Shown in pieces: positions 8,598 to 17,273 of a DNA stretch of 64,000 bases. Within the stretch, counting starts at the first letter, position 1. Each line of letters starts with the position of its first letter. The stretch is from CAYLPJ01 sp964385465. GTDB taxonomy: Bacteria > Planctomycetota > Phycisphaerae > SM23-33. The position numbers and the translations under genes are program-made. Location: contig CAYLPJ010000002.1 of NCBI GenBank assembly GCA_964385465.1, positions 124,001 to 188,000 on the forward strand. Direction: 5' to 3'. Under the pieces are notes generated by a model, which searched no databases, had not been told where the DNA came from, and was given only the letters and a program-made list of their open reading frames with translations.

Positions 8598-8992
8598 CCC
8601 CGCCGCCCTCCCCGCGCCCTGTCCCCAGGCAATGCAGCACGGGGCGCCAGGCGGCGGATGGACTCCTGGAGCCTCGCCAGCGTCAACACCGCACCGGGCT
8701 TCGGCAGGAGCATGTAGTCGCTCCCGGCGGGGATGTCCGCCCGCGACAGGCGGAAGGCCTCGCGGCACAGCCGGCGGACGCGGTTTCGCCGCACGGCCGA
8801 CCCGTGGCGCTTCGAGACGCCCACGGCGCAGCGGGCGTGCGGCAGCCCGTTGACCCGGGCCAGGACCGTCAGGCATCCGTCGCGCGCGGAGCGGGCGTCG
8901 GCGAAGATCGCCTGGATGTCCTCCCGCCGCGTGACGCGGTATCGCCTGCCGGCCGTCACGTCCCGCGCCGCATTGTCGTCGTCGCCGGACAC
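8594..8992 (-). CDS. rnpA: Ribonuclease P protein component
   Basis: 132 residues from a GTG. RnpA binds the catalytic RNase P RNA and helps process tRNA 5' ends. The family core is present: YRVTRREDIQAIFADAR, AVGVSKRHGSAVRRNRVRRLCREAFR (the conserved RNR motif helix) and DYMLLPKPG. No Shine-Dalgarno sequence precedes the start; a TACAAT ends 6 nt before the GTG, so translation may be leaderless. rpmH (ribosomal protein L34), the normal upstream partner, is not found upstream; instead a divergent TPR lipoprotein gene follows. Confidence 0.93.
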   Translation of the reverse strand: MSGDDDNAARDVTAGRRYRVTRREDIQAIFADARSARDGCLTVLARVNGLPHARCAVGVSKRHGSAVRRNRVRRLCREAFRLSRADIPAGSDYMLLPKPGAVLTLARLQESIRRLAPRAALPGDRARGGRRG

Positions 8993-8998
8993 GAAGGC

Positions 8999-9004
8999 AT
9001 TGTA
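8999..9004 (-). promoter_or_regulatory. -10 element of rnpA, possible leaderless promoter
   Basis: Minus-strand TACAAT followed by GCCTTC and the GTG start codon, the same 6-nt spacing as at waaF and purN. No clear -35 hexamer at 17-18 bp. Confidence 0.45.
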
Positions 9005-9103
9005 CCGTTGTCAGGCGGGTACCGCACCGGGATGGTCGACGGCAACGTGACGGGGCCGGCGACGGAACGGCCCGGCGGCGACAGGCGGCCGCTGCGCGCG
9101 GGG

Positions 9104-9132
9104 TTGACCTGACCGCCGGCGCCCGCTACAAC
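9104..9132 (+). promoter_or_regulatory. Promoter for the TPR lipoprotein gene
   Basis: TTGACC (9104-9109) and TACAAC (9127-9132) with a 17-bp spacer, 82 bp before the start codon. One of the best sigma-70-like matches in the window. Confidence 0.65.
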
Positions 9133-9214
9133 GGGCGGAACCGGCAACCTTTCGGTGAGGCGCCCACGGACGGGCGACTCGGGCGGCCGAGGCAATTCCC
9201 GGGACGGACCTCTC

Positions 9215-10240
9215 ATGACCACGTGGCCAACACGCGCGACGCGGGCGGTGCTGCTGGTGGGCCTGTTGGGCGGCTGCCAGATGATGACCGCAATCGAGCG
9301 CCGCCAGGCCGTCGATCACTACGTCGAGGGTCAGTTGCTGGCCGACCAGGGCGACCTGGACGCGGCCCTGGCCGAGCTCGCCCGGGCCGTGCGGACGGAC
9401 CCCAACCTCTCGGTGGCCCACTCGGCGATCGGGGACATCCACCGCAAGCGGGGGGACAACGCCCTCGCCCGCGTCAGCTACCGCAAGGCCTGCGACACGA
9501 ACCCTTACGCCTTCCGCCCGCATTACAACCTCGGCGTGGTCTGCCAGGTTCTCTCGGCCACGGCGGAGACGGTCAGCAAGGCCGAGGCCTACCTGCGGGA
9601 GGCGGTCGAGGTGTACCTGCGGGCGACCACGCTGGAGCCGGAGGACTTCGACACGAACCTGAACCTCGGCGCCTGCTACTACTCGCTGGGCAAGTACACG
9701 CTGGCGGAGAAGTACTGCAAGGCGGCGATCGCCCTGCGCGGCGACAGCGCCGAGGCCCACAGCAACCTCGGGATCATCTACGACAGCCAGGGACGGCTTT
9801 ACGAAGCCATCAAGGCGTACAAGGACTCCCTGGAGATCGACGTCCATCAGCCGAAGCTGCTGATGAACCTCGGCTCGACCTACCTCCGACAAGGGCGCCT
9901 CGATTCGGCCATGCGGGCGTTCGAGATGGCCGCGAGGGAAGACCCCGACAGCGCCGACGCCTGGGCTCAACTCGGCACCTGCCACTATCGCCGCAAGGAA
10001 TACGACGAGGCGCTCTCGGCGTACCTGCGGGCGGTGGAGTTGGACGACGCCAGCGCGGCCGCCCACCGGGGGCTCGGCGTCGTGTACATGACGCAGTACC
10101 TCCTCGATCGCACGGAAGGGCACCTGAAGGACAAGGCGCTGGCGTCGTGGCACCGCTCGCTGGAGATCGAGCCCGACCAGGAGGATGTGCTGGCGCTGGT
10201 GCGGAAGTACGGCGAGCGCCCCACGGGCCCGGAGTTGTGA
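9215..10240 (+). CDS. TPR-repeat lipoprotein
   Basis: 341 residues. The start at MTTWPTRATRAVLLVGLLGGC gives a good lipoprotein signal (basic start, hydrophobic core, GGC lipobox). The mature protein is made of about seven tetratricopeptide repeats with typical consensus positions, for example AHSNLGIIYDSQGRLYEAIKAY and AWAQLGTCHYRRKEYDEALSAY (shown separately). TPR lipoproteins act as outer-membrane or periplasmic scaffolds, often for pili or envelope complexes; the partner is unknown. It stands alone between rnpA and the ahb operon, with its own promoter. The 212 bp after it (10241-10452) holds no gene; a TAGAAT at 10405-10410 may be the -10 of ahbC. Confidence 0.85.
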   Translation: MTTWPTRATRAVLLVGLLGGCQMMTAIERRQAVDHYVEGQLLADQGDLDAALAELARAVRTDPNLSVAHSAIGDIHRKRGDNALARVSYRKACDTNPYAFRPHYNLGVVCQVLSATAETVSKAEAYLREAVEVYLRATTLEPEDFDTNLNLGACYYSLGKYTLAEKYCKAAIALRGDSAEAHSNLGIIYDSQGRLYEAIKAYKDSLEIDVHQPKLLMNLGSTYLRQGRLDSAMRAFEMAAREDPDSADAWAQLGTCHYRRKEYDEALSAYLRAVELDDASAAAHRGLGVVYMTQYLLDRTEGHLKDKALASWHRSLEIEPDQEDVLALVRKYGERPTGPEL

Positions 10241-10452
10241 ATCGGCGGCATCCCGAGCCAGCAGCGCCGGGGGCGTACCGTGGCAAGAGGCATCGCGGCG
10301 CCTCCCCGCCGGGGGGTGTGCATCCCCACAACAGCCCTTCGCGTCCGCAGCGGCGGATCGATCCGGGCGGGGCTTTCTCCGTGCGCGGACGCATTCGCTC
10401 CTGCTAGAATGGACATTCTTGCGATGACGTGCTCCGACGTACGAGGACAGGC

Positions 10453-11637
10453 ATGATCGGGATCTCCAAGCTGTACTGCGGCACCGTCGAGGCCAGCGAC
10501 CCGCTCCGCTACGGGCGGCGGTCCGGCAGGCTTCCCAGCCACCTGCTGCAGTTCTCAAAGGACAAGAAGCCCGTGGTGGTCTGGAACTGCACGCGGCAGT
10601 GCAATCTGCGCTGCGCGCACTGCTACGCCACGGCGACCTGCGGCCCGGCCGAGGACGAGCTCTCCGGCGACGAGGCCCGCGCGATGATCGACGACCTCGG
10701 GCGGTTCGGCTCGCCCGTGCTGCTGTTTTCCGGCGGCGAGCCGATCATGCGCGGCGACCTGCTCGAGCTGGTCGCCCACGCCAGGGCCGCCGGGATGCGG
10801 GCGGTGGTCAGCACCAACGGCACGCTGATCTCCGGCGAGACGGCCGAACGCCTGGCCGAGGCAGGGCTCAGCTATGTCGGCGTCAGCCTCGACGGGCTCG
10901 AAGACGTCCACGACGCCTTCCGCGGCGTGGAGGGGGCCTTCCGAGACGCCCTGGCCGGCATCCGCAATTGCATGGCCGCGGGGGTGAAGGTCGGCCTGCG
11001 GCTGACGCTCAACCGCCGCAATGTCGACGACCTGCCGGGCATCTTCGACCTCATCGAGCGGGAGAGCATACCGCGCGTGTGCTTCTACCACCTCGTCTAC
11101 ACCGGGCGGGGAGGCAAGCTTCGCGACGACGAGCTCAGCCACGAGCGGACGCGAGAGACGCTGGACCTGATCATGGACCGCACGGCCGAGCTGCATGCGG
11201 CGGGCCGGGCCGTGGAGGTGCTCACCGTCGACAACCACGCCGACGGCCCGTATGTGTACCTGCGGCTGCTGCGGGAGGACCCCGAGCGGGCGGCTTCGTG
11301 CCTGGAGCTGCTGAAGATGAACGCCGGCAACAGTACGGGGGTGGGCATCGGCTGCATCAGTTGGAACGGAGACGTGCTGCCCGACCAGTTCTGGCGGCAC
11401 CACGTGCTGGGCAACGTTCGCGAGCGGCCGTTCAGTGAGATCTGGACCGACCCCGAGCATCCGCTGCTGAGCAAGCTGCGGAACCGCCGGGAGCACCTCC
11501 AGTGCCGCTGCCTGCACTGCCGCTGGCTGGACGTGTGCAACGGCAACTTCCGAGCCCGCGCCGAGGCCGACACGGGCAACCTCTGGGGCGACGACCCCGC
11601 CTGCTACCTTACCGACGAAGAGATCGCCGCGCCGTGA
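10453..11637 (+). CDS. ahbC: 12,18-didecarboxysiroheme deacetylase AhbC (radical SAM)
   Basis: 394 residues, start MIGISKLYCGTVEASD, which is the conserved opening of AhbC proteins. AhbC removes the two acetate side chains of 12,18-didecarboxysiroheme to give Fe-coproporphyrin III in the alternative heme pathway of archaea and sulfate reducers. The radical-SAM motif is CNLRCAHC, followed by LLFSGGEP and STNGTL; a C-terminal auxiliary cluster region contains CRCLHCRWLDVC and a later Cys. Cytoplasmic, oxygen-sensitive. It overlaps the next gene (GTGA), giving an ahbC-ahbD operon. The siroheme decarboxylase genes (ahbA, ahbB) are not in the window. Confidence 0.9.
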   Translation: MIGISKLYCGTVEASDPLRYGRRSGRLPSHLLQFSKDKKPVVVWNCTRQCNLRCAHCYATATCGPAEDELSGDEARAMIDDLGRFGSPVLLFSGGEPIMRGDLLELVAHARAAGMRAVVSTNGTLISGETAERLAEAGLSYVGVSLDGLEDVHDAFRGVEGAFRDALAGIRNCMAAGVKVGLRLTLNRRNVDDLPGIFDLIERESIPRVCFYHLVYTGRGGKLRDDELSHERTRETLDLIMDRTAELHAAGRAVEVLTVDNHADGPYVYLRLLREDPERAASCLELLKMNAGNSTGVGIGCISWNGDVLPDQFWRHHVLGNVRERPFSEIWTDPEHPLLSKLRNRREHLQCRCLHCRWLDVCNGNFRARAEADTGNLWGDDPACYLTDEEIAAP

Positions 11638-12701
11638 ACCCGCACATGATGACATCCCGGGCTGGACATCCATCCCCCGCCGACGGGAGCCCGCCGTTGC
11701 GGTTGCTGTTCTGGGAATCGACGGTGCGGTGCAACCTGGCCTGCGCGCATTGCCGGAGGATCGAGACGGCCGACGAAGCGGCGAGGCACGACCTGACGAC
11801 CGAGGAATTCGCCGGCGTGCTGGAATCCGCCGCCGAGCTGGGCCGGCCGATCATCGTCTTCTCCGGCGGCGAGCCGTTGCTGCGAGCCGACTGGGAGGCC
11901 CTGGCCGCCCGGGCCGGCGAGCTGGGCCTGCCGACGGCGCTGGCGACCAACGGCACGATGATCGACGCGCCGCTGGCCGGGCGGATCGCCGCGGCGGGCT
12001 TCCGGCGAGTGTCGATCAGCCTCGACGGCGCCGACGCGCCCACGCACGACGCCTTCCGGCGCCTCGCAGGGTCGTTCGACCGTGCCGTGGCGGGCATCGC
12101 GGCGCTGCGTGCGGCAGGGGTCAGCGTGCAGGTCAACGCCACGATCGCCGCCCACAATGCCCACCAGCTCGACGAGCTCTACGCCCTCGCCCGCCGTGTC
12201 GACGCCGACGCCCTCCACCTGTTCCTGCTCGTACCGGTCGGCTGCGGCGTGGAGATCGAGCAGTCGCACCAGCTCTCGGCCCGGCGCTACGAGGAGGTGC
12301 TCACCTGGCTGCTGGACCGCCGCGTCGCCGGCGGGCCGATCGAGTTGAAGGCCACCTGCGCCCCCCACTACTACCGCCTGGCCGCCAAGCGCGGCATCGA
12401 CGTCGGCCCCGGGCCGGGCTGCCTGTGCGGGCGGTCGGTGGTGTTCGTCAGCCATCGCGGGGAGGTCTTCCCCTGCGGCTATCTGCCGGTCCATTGCGGG
12501 TCGGTCCGCGAGAGGCCGCTGGCAGCGATCTGGCGGGACTCCGACGTCTTCGCAGCCCTGCGAGACGTCGAGAGGCTCACGGGCAAGTGCGGGCGGTGCG
12601 AGTACGCCGGCGTCTGCGGCGGCTGCCGGGCCAGGGCGTTCGCCCTCACCGGCGACTACCTCGGCCCCGAGCCGGCCTGTACGTATCGCCCCGAAACGTA
12701 G
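11634..12701 (+). CDS. ahbD: AdoMet-dependent heme synthase AhbD (radical SAM)
   Basis: 355 residues from a GTG overlapping the ahbC stop; ATGs at 11646 and 11649 are alternatives. AhbD converts two propionates of Fe-coproporphyrin III to vinyl groups, forming heme b. Radical-SAM cysteines lie in CNLACAHC, followed by VFSGGEPLLR and ATNGTM; a SPASM-like C-terminal cluster is seen as CGRCEYAGVCGGCRARAF. LKATCAPHYYRLAAKRG and CLCGRSVVFVSHRGEVFPCG fit AhbD. Together with AhbC it completes siroheme-dependent heme synthesis. It ends only 6 bp from the stop of the convergent cytochrome gene, with no terminator between them. Confidence 0.87.
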   Translation: MNPHMMTSRAGHPSPADGSPPLRLLFWESTVRCNLACAHCRRIETADEAARHDLTTEEFAGVLESAAELGRPIIVFSGGEPLLRADWEALAARAGELGLPTALATNGTMIDAPLAGRIAAAGFRRVSISLDGADAPTHDAFRRLAGSFDRAVAGIAALRAAGVSVQVNATIAAHNAHQLDELYALARRVDADALHLFLLVPVGCGVEIEQSHQLSARRYEEVLTWLLDRRVAGGPIELKATCAPHYYRLAAKRGIDVGPGPGCLCGRSVVFVSHRGEVFPCGYLPVHCGSVRERPLAAIWRDSDVFAALRDVERLTGKCGRCEYAGVCGGCRARAFALTGDYLGPEPACTYRPET

Positions 12702-12707
12702 GGACGG

Positions 12708-14126
12708 CTACTTTCCGTCGGCGTGAAATGTGCCCGTCGGACCCCGGTACGGGGTGTGCGGACAGCGGATCTTCGCCACGCGCTTCTCGAAGTTGAACGT
12801 CGGGTCGGTCACCGGCGTGTGGCAGGGCGTGCACACTTCCCGCCCGACCGGCTGGAAGAGGTAGCCCTTCTGCCGGTGCTCCAGGTCGTTGAATCGGTGG
12901 CAGTCCTGGCAGTTGACGTTGGCCAGGTGCGGGGTCTTCTCCACGGTGTAGAAGCCCTGCTTTGTCTTGAAGCCACTGGTGTGGCACATGAGGCAATCGG
13001 GGTCCCCCTCTCGCCCGGCCTTGACGAGCGTGGCGTAGGCGTGGGCGTGCGGAGATGTCTTCCAGCTTTCGTGCTGCGGCTTGTGGCAGTGCCCGCACGA
13101 GGCGGACGAGAGATACCGCAGCCCCTCCGTCCGCTCGCCATCCAGGGCTTTGCGCATGGCCGCGTGAGCGTAGGCCTGGTAGATCTGTACCAGCCGCTTG
13201 TCCTGGGGCCAGCGGGCGTGAACGATCTCGGCGCGGTACTCCAACTCCGTAACCCGCCCGCCGCGGACCTTCATGCCCACCACGCCGACGGTCTCGTGTC
13301 CGCCGATCTTCATCACCGCCGTGCCTTCCACACGCCGCAACGTCTCCCGGGCCTTGGTGGTGTGCCCCCGGACGACCAGGTCGGCGTTCGTCTCGGCCGC
13401 CGCGCGGTCCACGTTCGCCGCGCCGGTATGCGCAACCAGCACGACGACGTGCCCATCGCGCTTGAGTGCGGCGACGCGGCGGGCGACGTCCTCGAGCGGC
13501 CGGAAGCGCAGGCGCCGGGTGATGCGGTCGCCGATGAAGCGGAAGGCGTCTTCGCCGACCCAGGCGACGACGGCGAGCTTGACCCCGCCGGCCCGGACGG
13601 TGCGGGCCGGCACCGCGTCCACCACCGGTCCGACGACGTTGCCCGTCACCGCGGGGGTGCCCGCCTCCGCCAGCAGGTTCCGCAGGCGAACCGGCCCGGC
13701 GGCCCATTCCTGGTCCGCCAGCACAACCGCGTCGTACCCGATCTTCGCGTAGCCGCGGAGGACGAACTCGCTGCGGAGGTCGTTGGGGTCGATCCAGAAG
13801 ACGTCGCCGGCGTCGATGAGCGCCACGTTGCCGAAGGCCTTGCGGTAGCTGGCCACCATACCGCTGCGCCGCGACAGCCCGCCGGGCATGGCCCCCGCGC
13901 AGTTGCACACCTCCAGCATCCCGTTGGTGCCCCCCGTTACCATGACCACCGCGTCAGGCCGGCCGAACGAAAAGGGCTCGACCGGCAGCGTCCCCGGCCT
14001 GGAGGAATCGGCGTGGGCGGGCGGATCCGAGGCCTCGGTGGTCTCGGCGGTCTCGCTGGGCATGCGGCAGCCGCACGGCATCGCGACCGCCAACATCATC
14101 AATGCCCCAGCGATGCGCCGCTTCAC
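12708..14126 (-). CDS. Lipoprotein: 5'-nucleotidase-like domain fused to multiheme cytochrome c
   Basis: 472 residues from a GTG with AGGAGGG 7 nt upstream. N-terminus is a lipoprotein signal (LMMLAVAMPCGC). Residues about 60-300 resemble the metallophosphatase/5'-nucleotidase fold used in YtkA/SoxB-like proteins (VALIDAGD, VLADQEW, VVLVAHTGAANVDRAAAE, DLVVRGHT). The C-terminal third has four CxxCH heme-binding motifs: CGHCH, CLMCH, CQDCH and CTPCH, arranged as in cytochrome c554-type domains. It would be exported, lipidated and loaded with c-type heme, so it is a redox protein of the periplasm or outer surface. The phosphatase part may be structural, since several metal ligands are not obvious. 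It shares an operon with the S41 protease (11-bp gap). Confidence 0.8.
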   Translation of the reverse strand: MKRRIAGALMMLAVAMPCGCRMPSETAETTEASDPPAHADSSRPGTLPVEPFSFGRPDAVVMVTGGTNGMLEVCNCAGAMPGGLSRRSGMVASYRKAFGNVALIDAGDVFWIDPNDLRSEFVLRGYAKIGYDAVVLADQEWAAGPVRLRNLLAEAGTPAVTGNVVGPVVDAVPARTVRAGGVKLAVVAWVGEDAFRFIGDRITRRLRFRPLEDVARRVAALKRDGHVVVLVAHTGAANVDRAAAETNADLVVRGHTTKARETLRRVEGTAVMKIGGHETVGVVGMKVRGGRVTELEYRAEIVHARWPQDKRLVQIYQAYAHAAMRKALDGERTEGLRYLSSASCGHCHKPQHESWKTSPHAHAYATLVKAGREGDPDCLMCHTSGFKTKQGFYTVEKTPHLANVNCQDCHRFNDLEHRQKGYLFQPVGREVCTPCHTPVTDPTFNFEKRVAKIRCPHTPYRGPTGTFHADGK

Positions 14127-14137
14127 CGAAGGCCCTC

Positions 14138-16657
14138 CTAGGCGGCAATCTTCTGCCGGAGCCTCATGAGCTTGAGCATCAGCACGGCCGTGCCGAGTTG
14201 GATGTCGGACTCGAACTGGCGTTCGAGGTCTTCCTTGAGTTCGTGCTGATTGACGTCCTGAACGATGTCGGTCTTCCGGCGGATGTCGAGCCATCGCCGC
14301 GTCTGGGAGGGCGTGAGGAAGACCTCGACGTCTGGATCGACGCCCCATTCCTTGGCGCCGTTCTTGCGGTGCAGCAGCCGGCCCTTGGGCAGGTAGTAGT
14401 AGGCGGTGGTCAGCTTCAGCAGGGCCCGATGGCGGCGGATGGAGACGACGTTCTGCACGCTGCCCTTGCCGTAGGTCCGCTGCCCGACGATCTTCGCCCG
14501 CCGCCAGTCCTTCAGGGCCCCGGAGACGATCTCCGCGGCCGAGGCGCTGTACTGGTTGACCAGCACGACGAGGTCGCCGTCGAGGTAGCTGCCGGAGGAG
14601 TTTGCCTTCAGCTCCGACCGCCGGACGCGCCGCCCCCGCGTGGAGACGATCCGCCCGGAGTAGATGAATTCGTTGGCGACCTTGGCGGCCGAGCGCAACA
14701 GCCCGCCCGGGTTGAACCGCAGGTCGACCACGACCGACTGCACGCCCTCCTGGCGAAGGTTGCGCAGGGCGTCGGCGATGGCGTCGTGCGTCTTTCCGGT
14801 GAACTGCGTCACGCGGATGTAGCCGATCTTGCCGTCGGGGTCCACCTGGTGCTCCCACTCGCCGGTCCCGGGCAGGCGCTGCCAGCCCTTGACGGTACGA
14901 ATGTGGATCTCGTCGCGGATGATGGGGTACTTGCGCGTACGCCCGCCGCGTTTGATCGTCAGGATGACTTTCGTCCCCTTGGGGCCCATGATCCTCTGGA
15001 CGAGTTTGTCGACGGACAGGTCCTCGGTGGGCTCGCCGTCGACCTCGACGATCAGGTCGTTGGCCTTGATGCCGGCCCGGAAGGCGGGCGTGCCGATCAG
15101 CGGCGTGACGACGCGAAGCGGCTCGGCGGGCTCCTTGGCGATCTGGATACCCACGCCGAAGAAGTGGCCCATGGTCTGCTTCTCGAAGTCCGAGACGTCG
15201 CTGGGCCAGATCATGGAGCTGAACTTGTCCAGTTCGTCGAGGAAGCCGTCGGTGAACTCGACGGCGAGGACCTCGGTGGGGATGTCCACGGTGGTCTCGG
15301 AGCCCCGCAGCACGCCGTTGAGCGCGAGGATGAGCCCGAGGTGGTCGGGGCGGTCGTGCTTGCGCACATCCTGCATCAGCCGTTCGACGTCCTCCAGGAA
15401 GCGGTCGCGCTTCTTCTCGTCCTTCAGCCCGGGGAAGCTCTTGGCCGCCTGGGGCGTTTCGGCGAGGACCTTCACGGCCCGCAGGGCCCCGAGGGTAACG
15501 TCGCGGTAGTCGATCGAAGAGACGTAGCTCAGGTCCAACTGGTCGATGACCTTCTCGACCATGTCGGCGTCGACGTTGGCGACGACCTCCTTCCACTGCG
15601 GTTTCTCGTCCTCGGCCTCGGGGGGGTCCTGCCCGTAGAGGTTCAGAACCCGAACGTGCCGCTGGACGGTCTTGAGCTGCTGCTCGTAGTCCTCGTTGTC
15701 GGGCAGCAGCTCGGCCAGGCCGTTGTAGGCGCTCATGGCGTCGTACCACTCGGCCTCCTCGACGAATGCCTTGGCGCGAGCCTTGGTGGCTCCGACCAGT
15801 TCGACAACCCACGGCTCGGCGGCGAAGGCGTCCTTGTCCTCGGCCAGCCGGCGGGCCAGCCGCCCCTGGACAAGCCCGACCTTCCAGGGCTTCTCGAAGA
15901 CCATGTTCTCCAGGTCGGCCAGGGCCTCGCCCTCGTCGTACTCGAGGCTCTTGAGCTCGCGGGCGGCCTCGCGGCGGGAGGCGCGGTCGGCCACCCGGGC
16001 CTCCTGCCACGTTCGCCGATGGTCCACGAGCGAGGTCCGCGCCTTGGCGGCCAGGGCGCGGAACGTGGCGGCGTATCGGCCTTCGCGCCCGTCGAGCAGG
16101 CCCATCAGCTTGTCGATCTGCTCGAGGCTCCCGGTAAGCGACTCGAGGCTCTTCTTCTTCATGTCCGCGGCCTGGTTGGCGTCGGCCACGTCTTCCAGGT
16201 CGTCGGCAGTGAAGGCCTCGTTGTAGGCCTCGGCCAGGGATTTGACCGGCTCGCGGAGCGCCTTGAGCTCTTCGGCCTCCGCCTGCTCGACGAACGCCTG
16301 GGCCAGGCGGCTCTGCCGGACGCGGGCGGCCGCCTCCTCGTATTCCCTGGCCCGCTCGGCGCGAGCGGCGCGGTAGCCCTCCAGGTAGTCTTCCAGCAGG
16401 CCCACCGCCCGGGCGGAAACACGGTCGGACGGGGCGGCCTTGGCGGCGGCGCGAAGAAGCTTGAGCCCATCAGCGAATCGTCCAGACAGCGCCGTCTCGA
16501 TCCCGCGGCTTCGCAACTCGGCAACGTCCGCCTCCGAGACCGGCTCCTTGGGAACCGCCGCCACTTGCGTCGCCGGTCCGCCGGCCAACGCCACGCCGCA
16601 GAACAGCACCCACGCCAGCGCAACCGCGCCCGCACGCCTCAACGTCATACCTCTCAC
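14138..16657 (-). CDS. S41-family C-terminal processing protease with PDZ domain and long helical N-terminus
   Basis: 839 residues from a GTG with GGGAG at 6 nt spacing; an ATG 9 nt downstream (16648) is the alternative. Signal peptide: LRRAGAVALAWVLFCGVALAG. Residues 40-420 are charged, helical and coiled-coil-like, with no named domain. A PDZ domain follows (GVGIQI, then FRAGIKANDLIVEVDGEP), then the S41 catalytic domain: DLRFNPGG, QYSASAAEI with the catalytic serine, and YGKGSVQ with the catalytic lysine. Such proteases trim exported proteins in the periplasm. It is about twice the length of classical CtpA/Prc-short enzymes because of the N-terminal region. It is upstream of, and probably co-transcribed with, the cytochrome lipoprotein. 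Confidence 0.88.
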   Translation of the reverse strand: MRGMTLRRAGAVALAWVLFCGVALAGGPATQVAAVPKEPVSEADVAELRSRGIETALSGRFADGLKLLRAAAKAAPSDRVSARAVGLLEDYLEGYRAARAERAREYEEAAARVRQSRLAQAFVEQAEAEELKALREPVKSLAEAYNEAFTADDLEDVADANQAADMKKKSLESLTGSLEQIDKLMGLLDGREGRYAATFRALAAKARTSLVDHRRTWQEARVADRASRREAARELKSLEYDEGEALADLENMVFEKPWKVGLVQGRLARRLAEDKDAFAAEPWVVELVGATKARAKAFVEEAEWYDAMSAYNGLAELLPDNEDYEQQLKTVQRHVRVLNLYGQDPPEAEDEKPQWKEVVANVDADMVEKVIDQLDLSYVSSIDYRDVTLGALRAVKVLAETPQAAKSFPGLKDEKKRDRFLEDVERLMQDVRKHDRPDHLGLILALNGVLRGSETTVDIPTEVLAVEFTDGFLDELDKFSSMIWPSDVSDFEKQTMGHFFGVGIQIAKEPAEPLRVVTPLIGTPAFRAGIKANDLIVEVDGEPTEDLSVDKLVQRIMGPKGTKVILTIKRGGRTRKYPIIRDEIHIRTVKGWQRLPGTGEWEHQVDPDGKIGYIRVTQFTGKTHDAIADALRNLRQEGVQSVVVDLRFNPGGLLRSAAKVANEFIYSGRIVSTRGRRVRRSELKANSSGSYLDGDLVVLVNQYSASAAEIVSGALKDWRRAKIVGQRTYGKGSVQNVVSIRRHRALLKLTTAYYYLPKGRLLHRKNGAKEWGVDPDVEVFLTPSQTRRWLDIRRKTDIVQDVNQHELKEDLERQFESDIQLGTAVLMLKLMRLRQKIAA

Positions 16658-16673
16658 GGTGTTCTCCCGGAAG

Positions 16674-16787
16674 TCAGTCGGCCGCGAAGTCCATGTCTCT
16701 CTTATAACGGGGCCTGCGCCGGGGCGGTTCGAAGCTTTCCGGCGGCTTCGGCCGCGGCCGCGACGGGCCGTCCTCCCCTTCGGGCAT
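16674..16787 (-). CDS. Possible small basic/proline-rich protein (37 aa)
   Basis: An ATG-started 37-codon frame with proline- and arginine-rich sequence (RPRPKPPESF, then EPPRRRPRYKRDMDF) lies in the 188-bp gap between the cysteine-rich small protein and the S41 protease, on the same strand. GC-rich third positions match the neighbours. Only a weak GGGG precedes the start at 6 nt. It may be a real small gene or chance. Confidence 0.3.
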   Translation of the reverse strand: MPEGEDGPSRPRPKPPESFEPPRRRPRYKRDMDFAAD

Positions 16788-16845
16788 CGGCAACCCCAGC
16801 CGGCGACTGAAGGACCTTTCCCGCCAGCCGACAGCTCTCGGAGGG

Positions 16846-17154
16846 CTACGGCCGGTCCTCCCAGTCCGAGCCGGTGTCGTACTCGTCCTCCTCGTCGGGG
16901 ACCTTCCACTTCTCGGCCTCGTTCATCTCGTCAATCTCGTTCTCCATGACCTTGAACATCTTCTCCTGCATGGGGGCGAGCTTCCGATAGTAATCGAGGG
17001 TGGCCTCGTAGGCGGCGACCATCTGGTTGGTCTTGATGAGTTGCCACTTCTGAAGGCATTCGGGCTCCTTGATGGTGGCGAAAGGGTCGCAGGAGAACGA
17101 CACCTCGCCGGCGGGGCCGCGGTGGAAGAATTCGCACTGTTCGCACTGGATCAT
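16846..17154 (-). CDS. Small cysteine-containing protein, probably metal-binding
   Basis: 102 residues, ATG preceded by GGAGAGG. The N-terminus MIQCEQCEFFHRGPAGEVSF has a CxxC, followed by Cys near 22 (SCDPF) and Cys near 33 (PECLQKW), which could form one zinc site. The middle is helical (LDYYRKLAPMQEKMFK) and the C-terminus is very acidic (PDEEDEYDTGSDWED). I recognise it only as a conserved-looking small protein typical of Planctomycetota. No signal peptide; cytoplasmic. The 280-bp region after its start is divergent from the HEAT/pseudopilin genes. Confidence 0.65.
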   Translation of the reverse strand: MIQCEQCEFFHRGPAGEVSFSCDPFATIKEPECLQKWQLIKTNQMVAAYEATLDYYRKLAPMQEKMFKVMENEIDEMNEAEKWKVPDEEDEYDTGSDWEDRP

Positions 17155-17273
17155 GATCGCCTCTCCGCCGTCGCAACGGCTGCTGCCGAGCCAAGGCCTC
17201 ATTGTAGCGGCCGGGGCGGCCCGGAAGCAACCGACGGCAAGGCCCGATGCGCAGACCGCGGCGGGCAACGTCG

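Noticed and set aside
14102..16810. Long plus-strand open frame (902 codons) opposite the S41 protease
   Set aside because: The minus frame has a signal peptide, PDZ and catalytic Ser/Lys motifs; the plus frame has no motif and low-complexity content.
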